A stretch of DNA of 64,000 bases from Irpex lacteus (taxonomy: Eukaryota > Basidiomycota > Agaricomycetes > Polyporales > Irpicaceae), in contig MQVO02000016.1 in NCBI GenBank assembly GCA_001986395.2, positions 186,001-250,000 of the forward strand, given 5' to 3'. The notes beneath the pieces were generated by a model that was given only the letters and a program-made list of their open reading frames with translations, was not told the DNA's origin and made no database searches. Position numbers and translations under genes: made by a program. How positions within the stretch are numbered: the stretch's first letter is position 1; each line of letters begins with the position of its first letter. This document shows, piece by piece, positions 27,173 to 39,600 of this stretch.

Positions 27173-29416
27173 TCACAATGAGTCCTCAATAAGCTTACGT
27201 GCCACCTCGTCGCGAGGCAGAATATTGCACGTATATGGTTCCGTGTGGCTAGTTTGCATAGGATCAATGCGACACTTCCTTCCATAAATATGTGTGAATA
27301 CATACCGCGTGAGTATAGTCTTAAATTTGACCTCTGGTTTGATGTCCTTCCCTTTCTCATCCTTCATCGGGGAGATGGAGAAAACTGCGAGGATGCGAGC
27401 TGCCGCCGTCCATAAAGAACCCTCGGCAAGGAAGCGTCCAGCGCAAATACTAAAGTTGCAATCAGTTAGATGTGCGGTTCGTCAATCGTGGTATGTGCAA
27501 AAACCGTTATCGCTCACCGGCGGCCCCAGCCGAACACTGCGTTAGTGGGGAAGGTCTCCCCTGCGCCCTCGGGTTTTGGCAGATATCGCTCGGGTTTAAA
27601 CTGCTGTGGATCATGAAATTTGCTTTTGTCCCAGGTCATGCTCCTATATGACCAAATATGTAAGTAACAGGAAGCAGATTCAATATATTGGTGTTTCACC
27701 TTGTGTTAGCAATAATAATGGAACCTTTCGGAATATGCATGCCATTATATTCATCGTCTACCATGAGTCGATGAGGAAGCCCAAATGGTGTAACAGGCTG
27801 CCATCTATCATAAAACCGTGATTAGTCTCTCAGCATAATAATCGTGGATGTCTTGATACTAGCCTCATCACTTCATTGATTACACACTGCACGTACGGGA
27901 GGGCCTCGCGGTCATTAAGGTCCGGCAGCCGACTCCTGCCGACTACTCGATCGATCTCTTGTTGTGCCTTCTTCTGTGCTTCTGGGTGCAGCAGCATTGT
28001 GGCAATGAAGATTGTAATAATATGCCAAGTCTAGAATGCCAATCTCAGTTCCCACAGTCCTTAAGGAATAGTAAGGACCAGCGCAGACTTACAGTTTCAA
28101 AACCGGCTATGCATTGGAGGAATATGTCAACGAAAGCGGCTGTAATATAGGCATGCAGATTCCATACCTGCAAATATCATGCCTGCTGCAAGCCGCAACG
28201 CGCGCTCTTGCTCTGGATCCTGTTGCCCACCGTACATATCTTCCAGGAGTTTAGAGACAAACGAGGGTCGTGCTGTGCCTTCTTTCTGTGCCGACAGATA
28301 TGAGTGTGATAAATGGCAAGAGCTGCAACCCTGCTCGAAAGCCTCACCATTTGCTCTACAACTCTCTCATAGTTATCATGTACGGCGGCATCCATGATGG
28401 GCTTTGTCTCTAAGAAGTATCCAGTATGTCATTAGCAGCTGATATGGCAACATAAAAGTTAGAGATATGCACCTTTGATGAAATTGACAAACCAAGCTCC
28501 GGGTGCCCATGACGGTAAGGATGCAACTAGTAAGAAGGTACATCTCAGAGCTCCGATGATCAGGGCATCTATGAAGTATGTGGGCTTACATATAGGGTGG
28601 ATGTCCAACAAGGTAGGTGTAGTAGCGGCCGCACCATACTTGATAAAGCGTTCGCCCACAGAGAAAAACTCGTCGTCATACGACTCGATGCGATGGCCAT
28701 ATCCTATATCTGTCACCACTCCGCCCGCAAACCTAGAGACGAACTTAACACCAACTCAGAACTGGCTTTGGACAGGTTCTCATTACCGCGCGGCGTGTCT
28801 GTCGAACTTTCCCGGTTCATCCAAAAGACCCTTCAGCAAAACGTTGGCTTCTCTCTCTTGCACTGCACGATATTCAGAGACTATGTTCTTGCCCAATGCA
28901 TCGTTATACATCTTTCTCTGCCGCGTGTGAAATGGCCCATAGGAGGCAAAAATGACCGAGTCTCCCCAGCCAACTCTGGATGAGAAGTTAGACCTGCTGT
29001 ACTACTGTGGGAGTGTATCCTGCCAAGTGTGGACTCACTGGTCATAGTACCCCAGCCGAGCACGATCACTGTATATAGCGCTGCGCTTCTCCAACAGGTC
29101 AGAAGCAGCCTTCTCGGACGCCAATACAATGATAGTTTTTCCTGGTACGCGCAGAGAGATTACATCGCCTAGTTAAGTAGGATGTTGCATTAGTAGTTAA
29201 ATACCTGGCTAATTGTCATGTTTACTCACCATACTTGAGTGACCAATCGTGTAAAACCTCAGCGGTATTGTGTGGTTCAGGGAATGTGCGAAGGTGGCCA
29301 ATCAAGGGGTCAGCGGGAGGGCCGGGTGGGAGAGGCAGAGAATGACGCTTTCTCGATATGTGCCGCGCTACCAATGCACACAGGACGACAGCTGCGAGAA
29401 GGGCGTAATTTTGCAT
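27173..29416 (-). CDS. Cytochrome P450 monooxygenase, array member 2
   Basis: Anchor [20 protein letters not shown] followed by [21 protein letters not shown]-helix AGFET then TWHIITIF across an intron; NEVMR (ExxR); [19 protein letters not shown] heme loop with Cys; C-terminus [19 protein letters not shown], stop 27173. The intron pattern and sequence follow the other four paralogues, so it arose by tandem duplication. I chose ATG 29416 because it places the hydrophobic anchor at the very N-terminus; upstream in-frame ATGs exist (for example MAGFILH). The upstream flank is where the 11.45-kb Plavaka element starts, about 1.2 kb from the ATG, so its promoter may have lost or gained distal elements (inference). 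Substrate unknown. Confidence 0.9.
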
Positions 29417-30585
29417 CAGAGTGATTGGGTGTGTGCGCAATGAAAAGTTCAGAGGATGGAGTATAAAACCTGCCATTGAGGAATTATGCTGTGGCACGAT
29501 CGTCGATGCCACGTCCCTCGAGCACATCCAATCATATCACTGAAGTTGTATATCTCTCGCAAAATGGTCAGACCTTCCATGAATCTCGCACATCTAGGCC
29601 AAGACGCCGCTAAATACTCCTGTCCTGGATGCTGTAATCAACTGAATGCTGCAACAAGAATTTGACATTGCGTACCAAGATGCGGGCAATACAATGCTCT
29701 GTCACGCGATAGGCCCTCTGAGTTACAGGTACCGCCATATACCAAAACATTCAAGATGGCGCTGGCGGACACATTGAACGACGTCGTATGCAGCCGAACG
29801 GGTAGCCATGCAATGGCGGCGCAGATTGCACAAAGACAGGTCGGCATTGTGAGAAAGGCTTCCTCGCCAGCTGTTCTGCGTGTCAGTCGGCAAAGACACA
29901 CCTTTATCGCGGTCAATGGCCATCATGATGGGCGAATCTATTGCACCATTGCGCCGCCATTACGCAGCTTGCATGGGATCCAAATAGCTTGTGCACCATG
30001 CTGGCTCGCCATTTTAAAACTTGAAACAAGCTGCCAGAAATGGATGGCGATCGTTATATGCTGGACGAATACCTGAAGAACTTGTTATGTTTACAGCGAG
30101 TCAGGGTAGCGTCAGGGTTGTTAAGTAATCGCGGACTTGTGTCGGGGATGATTTCAGGCTGCGCCTACTTACCCGATCCTGCTTAGCTTTGGAGCCTATG
30201 CCGTTGGAGGGTAGGATGAGCCAAGGTGGAGCCGAGAGGGAGATAGCGAGGCATGCAGGACATGCTTAAAACAAATAGATAACGGTACCAATTCAACTTT
30301 GAAGGCACGCGCAGTTCAAGTCCCTTAAGCTTGACAGTCAACAGTGGTCTCAGCTCAGCGCTCAAGCGCGCACATGGACATGTCTTGGAAGGAAGACTCG
30401 TTTACATGCTGTACATGTAGGAGACTCAAAGTGCAGAACATTGCTGCTTAATTTACAGTTAGAAAGTTGTACAAAGATATGGTAGAGAAAGGACGTACCC
30501 CAATTCGATGTCGCGAGCTTGAACGTTTCAGTGAGTCAGTGACGTTGGAACAAAACCTGAACAAAACTCCGAATTCGCATCTAAG
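29417..30585. other. P450 member 2 upstream region, no gene recognised
   Basis: Upstream region of P450 member 2 up to the transposon. A 106-codon plus-strand frame at 29756-30076 has no recognisable motif. No repeat of note is seen. Confidence 0.5.
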
Positions 30586-30590
30586 TAAGT
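30586..30590 (+). repeat. Target-site duplication, left copy (TAAGT)
   Basis: Five-base direct repeat directly before the CACTGC terminus; the second copy follows the other terminus at 42042-42046. Confidence 0.8.
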
Positions 30591-30614
30591 CACTGCAGGA
30601 CACGAACCCGGTTG

Positions 30615-30960
30615 AATGAAGTGGGAGATCCACTGCGAAATCAGTGGGGAGGCCATGCATACGAAGTGGGCAATCCACTGATTTCAACCCACCGGTAAAC
30701 CACTGATAGCGCTCATTTTTAGGGTTGTGACAAGTGGGTTTCCCACTGACCTATAATGCAGCAGAGCATCGTTCGAGCTAATCTACGTCAGTTTCATATT
30801 GTCGGAATAAGCGGAGCTACCGTGCGCTGTGCCCGGATTGCCTGCTCCTGAGCAGTGGTAATTCCACTTGTCTCCAATGGTACTCCCACTTGTGTTGCAC
30901 GGGATTCCCGCTCTATCAGACTGGTTGTACCAGCTGGTTCCCACTTGCATGTATCGGTCA
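30615..30960. repeat. Left subterminal dyad array
   Basis: Short palindromes of the form AGTGG-5 nt-CCACT at 30620-30634, 30665-30679, 30733-30747 (AGTGGGTTTCCCACT) and 30854-30868, plus single half-sites (ATCAGTGG, CCCACTTG). The same motif recurs in the right subterminal region. Confidence 0.8.
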
Positions 30961-31055
30961 CACCAGTCTTGGTAAACCCCGCCAGTAGGGGTTGTATATC
31001 ATTCAATAGACTACCTAAATGATCAACATGTATACTACGTATCTACCTCGTACTA

Positions 31056-32641
31056 TCAAGCCTTGATGGCAACGACACCAGTCTCTTTCCGTAAACGATT
31101 GAGCTTACCAGAACCCATGTCGTTGGTGTGACTTAGTGACAACAGAACCCAAGCACGTACCACATGATTTCGAGACGAGCAACAACCTACCGGTGAGTGT
31201 TGATCATCATCGCTCGCAGGCCTGCGGGATAGGCACAAGTGCCTGGACCTTTGTGTGACGACTCAGGTGAATGAAGTGTACTTACCGTGAGGGTATCCCG
31301 GGCAGTCCGCTCGTAGTACTCGTGAGCTGCATCGGTTTTCTGACGCGAAACGAACGAGATCAACGACGACTCACCTTATGTATAGTTGGTGTTCGTCGAG
31401 TATACGGTGTTAGACAGTGTGAGTACGTACTTTAGCGATGTTGTCTTTATCTTTACATGCCAAGACTCAAGGCATGAACTTACTAGTGAGGTCCGTGAAT
31501 GAAAGGCTCGCACCGTGTACAGAGCCTGCTACGACAGGTTAAAGACGGTCGGAGGGCCGTTTTCGCTGTATAAGCACAATAACGCCAACGTCGAGCTCGG
31601 CTCAGGCTCATGCGGAGTTGAGATAGTTGGAGCAGTTGTGCGTGCAGGGAAGGGGCGGAGCGGGGTAGCCATAACGGCATCCTCCTCCGAGTCGAGACTC
31701 CGAGCTAGCCGTGCAGGAAGTTGGGTACACGTCAACGACAAAGAGCACGTTAGCCATGAAAACTCGGTTGAGGAGATGAATAGACTCACATGTATACGTC
31801 GGTGGGTGGCTGTGCATCTATAAAGCAATCGGTCAAACAAAGAATTGTATTTGGACCCGCTTGTTCAGGTGTAAGAGTGCCGTCTGAGAGCAAGGGCGAG
31901 TGAACTGACAGAATACGATAGGTCTACTACTCACCTCAGTTTGCCGCAGTCTCCATAGTCCGTGACACCCTTTAGGTCGAGTGCTTGGAACATCCGGCTC
32001 GTGCGCTGGCACAAAAAACTTGACTTACCTTGGTGACCTGGGCTTGGACCTCGTCATTGCAGTACGGCTTTTCGATGAAGAAGCAGCATCGGTGGTGGTG
32101 GTAGGTGGTGTGCGTGCAGCAAGTGGGTTGACGCTGGAAAGTGGTTGGTACGTGTGGGTAGATGCGTAGTACTAATAGGGACTCGAGGCGTTCAAGCGCA
32201 TCACACGCTCATTGTATCAGACTATTAGCAGATATGTGGGACGTATATGACAAGCAGACTTACTATGCTTGCGAGAGGCGTTTCGGAAGTTAATGTGCGT
32301 AAGCACGTACGCCGTAGACAAGAGGCCCGGATTGGAATGCCCCCGGCCAGATCCTGCTGTCAATCAATGTCCCTCATTCATTGACACGAGGAAACACACC
32401 TTATTTCTTAACCCTGCCCAAGAGAGACATTGTACAAAAAGTCGACATTGGTCCTAGTGGGCCACTTGCGCTCCTCAGCCGACGGCGTGTTCTCTTGGCC
32501 GCCCTCCGAGTTCTGCCACAGCAAACTGCATCAGACATACATAAAAACCCAAAAGTGGCTCACCATTGAATCCTCATATAGAACTGGATAGCATATATCG
32601 GACTCGACGTTGTCGGAGATGGTGGCAAGAAGAGAAGGCAT
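31056..32641 (-). CDS. Transposon accessory gene, unknown function
   Basis: A minus-strand exon chain that I can join in phase at its 5' end: MPSLLATISDNVESDICYPV (ATG 32641, exon to 32564), then NSEGGQENTPSAEERKWPTR (32413-32512), then GSGRGHSNPGLLSTAYVLTH, then a Cys/His-containing exon including RCCFFIEKPYCNDEVQAQVT. A 3' chain (GLPGIPSRPASDDDQHSP; KLNRLRKETGVVAIKA, stop 31056) is also open, but the middle exons (about 31480-31990) could not be joined with certainty. Two genes, or a decayed middle, are possible. No known domain is recognised. Its position inside the transposon and on the same strand as the RTC4-like gene suggests an accessory transposition or regulatory protein (inference). 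Confidence 0.4.
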
Positions 32642-33067
32642 TGCGAGACATAGCAAGCGCCGAAGACATTGACATATGTCACACCGCGTCACACTCATGG
32701 CCGTATGCACCGCAAGGGATGAATTCTTCCGAAATAAAATGCTATGAATACATATGCGAGGCCAAAGGGTGTACAATAATGCAGGTAATACAGAGGAACA
32801 TTGGTGCTAACCGAAACTCGTGCTAGTGCGTATCGAAGTCAGTGCTGGGCTGGGTTGGCTGCAAATAAGAAGCACGTCGGAACTGGGTGTGTCTATACTT
32901 TGGCGAGCAAACTATGAGTACAATGAATTAGCAATAACGTGCGGGCAGGGGGGATGCAAATAATAGAGACGAGGGCTTTGTGTTTACGATACCGAATCTT
33001 ATACAGAGGTTGCATCAAACTCGAAAGTCCTTGGGCTACCGGTGTCAGTGACCGCGTGCATAATGGT

Positions 33068-36000
33068 CTACGCTTTCAGGGCTTGCCGCTCAGATCGGCG
33101 AGAGGGAGTTTGCTCAAGAGCCTGGCAAGTTATAGCTTCAGTTTCAAGTCTATCGCTGGACGGATTATTGTACTCACTATTTTGGGAGCAGCAGCGCCTT
33201 TCTTTTGTTTCCGGCGTTGTTTGGGTGGTGGAGGCTGGAGACACATAAGTACTGATACAACCAAGAAGTTCAGACAAACGCACTGTGGCAAATGACTCTG
33301 CTGTAAGCATTTGCACTCCCTCGTCGATTTCCCGCTTCTTCCCCTTGCCTTTGCCGGGTCCAGTTGGTCGTTCCGGAGTGCTGTCTAAGCCGCCTTGGGA
33401 GGCAGTAGTAGTTTGAGGTTCGCATTCTTGGACGGCATCGTTCTATATTAGGCAGGTCATCAACAGGTTGTTAAACATAAGATGTCAAGATTGGGTACTT
33501 ACTAGGCCATGAGACTCGACCAGAGCAGCAGGTCTTGTCACCTGAGCTTCACCCTGCACACTTCCAGCGCGCTGAACTTGACCGACAGTCTTTTCGGAAT
33601 TAGGGTTCGAGTCACCTTGAGCAACCTAAGGATAATGAGAACTGACGAAGACAAAATATTGCTGTGCACTCACAAACTCGCGAGAGGTCATCCCGGCTGT
33701 CAAAGAAGGTGACACCTCAGCCGGTGCACGCTCCTTGCCTTTCCCTTTGACATTGGGTGCTGGTCGCTCTTCAGGAGCAGGTTCAGGATCGCTGATGGGG
33801 GCGGAGTGGTTCGGTGCAACACCACCATCAAATCCGGGCTGAGGGTCACGACGTCTGGGAATTGGCTTGAAGTTTCGTCCTCCGGAGGCGGCCTAGGAAC
33901 AAGCAGGTCATTTTGAGTATTGGTCGTGCGAGTGTCGTGCGTGAGAATAGATACGTACGTCTGTGGTGATCTCTTGAAGGGGATTGGTACCGCGTATCTC
34001 GTGCAGCTGTGCTGTGCTCAGGGCGAGAAAAGATTCTTCTAAACGGAGGTCGTCGTCAAAACGGAATTTACCGTATTCATTAGAGTCATCGAGCGCGTCG
34101 AGAGCGTTTCTTCGATTGACTATCCTGCAGTCCTCTTGTGCCATCAGAATAAGAGCCTCCGGAAGAATGACAAAGGTACGGAAAGCAGGAATTGATAGAG
34201 GCTTTATGGCCTCCACGATGGAAGGAGTCCAAATGTCGCCGTCGGTTGGGAAGAGAATCTCTATGACTTGATTCACAAGCTCCCGCCCGCGACGACCAAA
34301 ACTAGACGGCAACATTAGTCTTTTTCTTCAAGTATATATCATGACCGAGATGACTTACTAGCCTGGCGCACAAAGATCGATGATATGGTCGTTCCACTGA
34401 GCGCTGCAAACGTCTTTGTTCAAATGCTCCAGTTGGAATTTGTACTTCTTGCGGCGGTCAGGGTCATTCTCGTGCTCTTCTACGCGGGCCTTGAGCTGAC
34501 GGAACATGAAAGAATGGCTTCCAAGCATGATCACATCCTCGACAAGTTCATATCTCAGCTTTCGAACGCGCGACACTAGTTCGTGGTAGTCAAGTGAAAT
34601 TGGATAGCCCAGCTCTGCCCAGTATTGCAGCTTCAGCTCGTATCTGATACGAGCACAGAGGCGGGAAGTATGCGTCATTTGGGCCATGTCGTAGAGGTGC
34701 TCTTTTGCATAATCGATGCGACGGGGTTCTTGCTTCAGCAGATCTAGTAGCTCTGGAGTTGGATTGTTGGGGAAGGGATCTGTACATTCTGGTGGGCCGT
34801 CAGAGTCATCAGGATCTCGCAAAGCTAGCGGGCACCAGAGAGGAACTTCAGAGCCAGATCTAGATGTCGTCAAGTGATTAGAGTCCCCAGAGTTCGTGGT
34901 TTGAACAGCCGGCTTGTCAAGAGATGAACCCGATGAGATTTGAGTAGAGTCACGAAGCTCAGAGCGTAGAAGAACTGGCGAAGGATTTACTTGCGTAGAG
35001 TTATCGTCATGATTGTCAAGTCCGAGTTCTCGAGCGGGGGAGTTGACCACAGAGTCCCTCAGTGGGGCAGGCGAGACAATGCGGTGGCCAGACAATGCCT
35101 TTCGTTTCACCGGTCTGATGAACTCTGAGTCTTCGTGATCAGAGTCTGATGATATTGGTGGGAACCTATCTCACGAAATAAGTCAGTGATGATCATTGGG
35201 CAAGGTTTAGATAGAGAGCTGAAAACGACACTGTACAAACTAGATGGATCTCGTGCTTTGCTGATTGAGGTGGGGTTTTGTGCGGTTGAGAGACTGGTAT
35301 TGAAGACATCGGGTTTATCGCGAGGCGCGTTCTTGCTTGTGCTGGGTCTGGGTGCGGGCTTTGCCTGACTACTGCTGCGTCGTTCATTTGAACCGAGGCT
35401 GTCATCGATATTCTAGAGAAGTGTATATCAGTTAGAGACACTTCTTGTGCCTCAATGCCAGTTCAGAGTACGCATATACTTACCTTAGATTTAGGAGCAC
35501 TCCCGGTGTTTTCTTTCCGTAAAGGGGCTACGTCGAGCTGGCGGCCTTTGCCTGTCGATATGCTCTTAGTATTCTTCTGAGGTACCTTGTCAAATTTTGT
35601 GCCTACAACAAAGGTACAATCAGATAGAATACTTGTGGTAGAACTCCGCTTACTATTTTTGCTGCCAGACGGCTTCCTTGCTCCCTTTCTCGTTGCTTTT
35701 TTACCTTTACTTGTACGCTCATCCGCACTGGTCTCGTCCTCACTCTCTGCGTCTGAGTTCTCATCGCTGCTGTCCGAGTCTTCGGAACTCTCGAAGCTAT
35801 CATTTGCCTCCTGTTCAGATGCTTCTACGTCATCTATTGCGGCGATTTCTTCTGCGTTTTCAGCTTTTTTGTCCGATTTCTTAGGTAATATCCCAAGCAT
35901 GCGGTCCTGATTGATGCGGTTCTTGAGAAATTGAGCTATCATGTCGACAACGGGCCAGGCACCCTCATATCTTTCGAAATGCTTGTGCTCTCGAACGCAC

Positions 36001-36452
36001 TATTCAAGAATAGTGGCATTTTTATCAGCAATACCGTGGAAGTTGTCAAAAGGTGACATACTTTGCGAACAACTCGGCCTAATAGTATTGGACACTGCTT
36101 CGTCTTTGTCTTGTGCACGTTCAGGTGTTTGATGACCCTCTCTTTAACGATGCGCTGTAATTTATATTTGTATAGAAACATCAATACATGCCTACGAGCC
36201 TACCACATTTGTGGAAGCTTACCTGCAACTGGTAGTACAACGTGTTGTCATCGGCAAGCCCCATCATCTCTTTCAGGTTGTATCCGACACGCTTGGTGGT
36301 ATCGTTCGATATCCTGCCCACCTCTCCCGGTGGCTTTGGAATTAATTTCTTCACCTTCGATTTGCGATGTTTTTTCTGCGTTTTGTGTGTTCGGCCCTAT
36401 ATATGCGGGCAAATTTAGTGCGGAAAACACCATAAATATGTTTACTCACCAT
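33068..36452 (-). CDS. RTC4-like domain protein carried by the transposon
   Basis: The first exon is just the start codon: ATG at 36450-36452 followed at once by an intron (GTGAGTAAAC..). Then come GRTHKTQKKHRKSKVKKL, RIVKERVIKHLNVHKTKTKQ, HFERYEGAWPVVDMIAQFL, an acidic Ser/Asp/Glu-rich linker, a Lys-rich linker (TSKGKKATRKGARKPSGSK), further Ser/Pro-rich exons, and a folded domain. The domain has YPISLDYHELVSRVRKL, MLGSHSFMFRQLKARVEE and, across an intron, APGYFGRRGRELVNQVIEIL, ending RGTNPLQEITTDV. The PGY(Y/F)GxRG motif plus the preceding FR-containing helices fit the RTC4-like C-terminal domain (named after yeast Rtc4, restriction of telomere capping). A Pro/Lys-rich tail ends at 33068. 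My splice model gives very roughly 850 residues. It is divergent from the transposase with a spacer of about 195 bp. A DNA- or chromatin-linked role is inferred. Confidence 0.7.
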
Positions 36453-36647
36453 GTCGACTGTGCAAAATATTTTAGAGGATAAAGAAAAGGAAAAAGTGCT
36501 TGAGGCGTAACTTACAAGTACGTCGTAGAAAGCAAGCAGATGTCACGTTGTGACTCTGCTTGAACGCAGTGACGCGGTCACATGCCTCGCGCAAGACTTG
36601 TATTCAGAATAGTCACGCTAGGCTTGGTACACTCTATATCGCATCCT
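36453..36647. promoter_or_regulatory. Divergent transposon promoter with two dyads
   Basis: This 195-bp spacer separates the start codons of the RTC4-like gene (minus) and the transposase (plus). It contains GTCACGTTGTGAC (36542-36554) and GTGACGCGGTCAC (36569-36581), two dyads with the same TGAC half-site in opposite arrangement, as a dimeric DNA-binding protein would recognise. Regulation of both genes from this site is an inference. Confidence 0.55.
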
Positions 36648-39600
36648 ATGGCCCATCCGCGCAATGGCCGACGAAAGTGCTGGTGCAATGCACTTTGTGG
36701 TAAGGTCCTGTGCGTATCTAGTCGCCGTCGTCATCGCAAGAAAATGAGAGCACAAGGACGGGGCTCAGAAATTGGCCTCTCTGAGTCTGAGGCCGAGTCG
36801 CAAGCAAGCTCCTTGTCCGAAAATGAGTCACGACATTTATCAGACAGGCTCTCTGTGTACGCTTAGATACTCTGCATATAATGTGTGAGATGGAAGCTCA
36901 TTCGTTTTTCTTACCAGTGGAAAACCACTGAATGCAGAGGCCGACACAAGCTCTGGTAACTCTAAGTCTGAGCGTGACTCCTCAGAATCTGAGGAGTCAT
37001 GGTCAGACTCCAGCACGCGTTCATCCAGGAGGTCCACCACTGCATCCAGTGTATCATCAAGTGACAGCGCAGGTGTACCCTATAGAGAGGGTGACTATCT
37101 GCAGGAGCAACTCACCTGCGGCCTGTCGGACTCTGACTCTAACATGTCCGAGTTAGACGTGAATACAGAGAACGACCTAGAGATGTACGACATAAGTATG
37201 TACTTAAGATAAGTGTGAAATACTTGATTCACTGCTAACTCATACCGATGGCTAGGGAACGAAACGCTCACCGAGCAGGACCGAGACAGCATCCGTGCCT
37301 TTAACCTTTACCTGCGCGGCGGCCTGTCTAGGGAAGCGTACGCGCAGCTGCGCAGTGCATTTCCGGACAAGATTGACATCACCTCTCTCAAAGCCACTGC
37401 AGCTCGTCTTGGTGTTCTTACTGGACTGCAGATTCAGAGGTACGACTGCTGTGTCAACACTTGTCTCTGCTATACGAAGCCCTATTCGGATCTGTTGCAC
37501 TGCCCATATTGCAAGGAGAGCCGAAAAGACGCATCAGGGAAGACACGAAGATTCTTCTCCTACATCCCTCTGATCCCCCGATTTCGCGCGCTCTTCCAGG
37601 ACCCCAGCATGATAGAGAAGCTGCGATATAGAGCGGATTACAGATCGACGGACGACACAATCACCGATGTCTTCGATGGTAGTCATTACAAGACATTGCT
37701 GGACACGACGGTTGAGGTTGACGGAGAGAAACAGCCTCACAAATTCTTCTCAGACTCTCGGGACTTCGCATTCGGTTTCGCGCAGGACGCCTGTCTTATA
37801 TTCAATCGGCGTCGCGGTGGACCTAGCATGACTCCCTTGCTCGTAAAGCTCTACAACCTTCATCCCTCCATACGTACACTTCTCGACAACCTACTTTGCG
37901 TTGGCGAGATCCCTGGACCCAGACAGCCCAAAAATCTTGCCTCGTTTCTCGTGCCGTTTGATGATGAATGCGCCGAGATGGCCCGTGGAGTCCTATTCCT
38001 TGATGCCAGTATCCGACAGTTCTTTGTATTCCATGGCTATCAGATCACTGAAGACGGCGACATCATATCTGTCGAGAAGTTCCTAGGTCTCAAAGGACAC
38101 TCAAGTCTCTGCCCCTGTCGCTCTTGCCTCATCCGCGGTTGTCGTATGACAATTGGGCGGAACTTTGTTTACTATGTCCCTCTGCGATGGCCGTCTGACA
38201 CAGGCAATCCCCCTCAAGCCTGGGATCCAGCAGCCCTTCCACCGCGAACACACAAGAGCTTTATTGATGCACTAGACAAGATCGAGCAAGCAGGCACGAA
38301 GAAGTATGCTCGTGAGCTCGAGCAGCACTATGGCGTGAAGCGGATGCCTGCTCTCTCACGAGTGAACTCTCTCGACTATGGAAAGTCGTCGCCTTGGGAC
38401 TGGCTTCACCTCTTTGGAGCGAACATTATCCCACATATGATCGACGTATGGATCGGAAAATTCAAGGATCACGACGAAGGCGACGAATGCTATCAGATCA
38501 GCAATGAGGACTGGCTTGAGATAGGCCGCGAAACTGCGGAATCTATCAAGTGGATTCCATCATCGTTTGTACGTTCTATGGGCAACATCGCCGAAGATCG
38601 TACCATGTTCACCGCTGAGTCTTATGCATTCTGGTTCATGTACATCGCTCCTCACCTTCTCAAAGGCCGATTCCGTGATCCCAAGTACTTTACCCACTAT
38701 GAGGACCTTGTCAAGATTATGAAGGCGACACTCTTCTTTGAGATTACCCATGACGAGGTTAGAGAAATGGTGGAGCTACCATGCCGAGATTGGGTAGCAA
38801 AATACGAAGAGTGCGTACCCGAACAGATCTCTTGATATTTCATACTCACTGTCACACAGATACTACTATCAGTACAAGGAATTGCGACTTGACTTCTGCA
38901 CGCACTCAATACACGGTCTACTACATATTGCAGACGATATTCGGACATGCGGACCCATGAGCGTTACCTGGACGTTCTACATGGAGCGATTTTGTGGCTT
39001 CGCCAAGCGCGAAATACACTCCCGAAGTCAGCCATGGCGTAACTTGGATGAAAGACTTCTCCATTTCGCAAGACTCAATCAGCTTCGCACGATGTATAGC
39101 TTGGATGCCGAACTTCCGTCTAGAGACCATCACCAGAAGAAGATCTCCTCGCGCGAACGGATATACAAGAAATGTGAGTACACTGGAGGCTCGATTGTGT
39201 ATGGTTTACTAATATGATCCTTCATACTAGATCCACAAAGTATTCTTCGTAGCCCGAAACGCTTGCTGACAGCAGATGCTGTACTCCGAGCCGCGATTGC
39301 AAAGTATCTGTGCATTCTTGTAGGCAAGCCGAGAAGACACATCGAGAAGAAGATACCAAACACGATGCGAACTTGGGCAGGTGTCAGAATAAAAGATGGG
39401 GGTGATAGTATGCAATGTGCGTCAGGCTTCGCGCGGACTGCTGTTGCAAATGAGAGAGCAGCGTACTATGTTCGGGTGAGTTTGTATGCATCATATCACT
39501 GCAATCGTTACTCATTGCGCTTGACTTGTATTCATGACAGTACGAGGTTGCCCTCGGATCGGCCAATACGCGCACCGTCTGCTATGGACGCCTCGACCTG

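Noticed and set aside
26985..27176. 63-codon minus-strand frame next to P450 member 2
   Set aside because: It starts with GTG overlapping the P450 stop, has no ATG and no recognisable motif; more likely 3' UTR.
29756..30076. 106-codon plus-strand frame upstream of P450 member 2
   Set aside because: No motif, no spliced partner, and opposite frames are also open; not supported as a gene.
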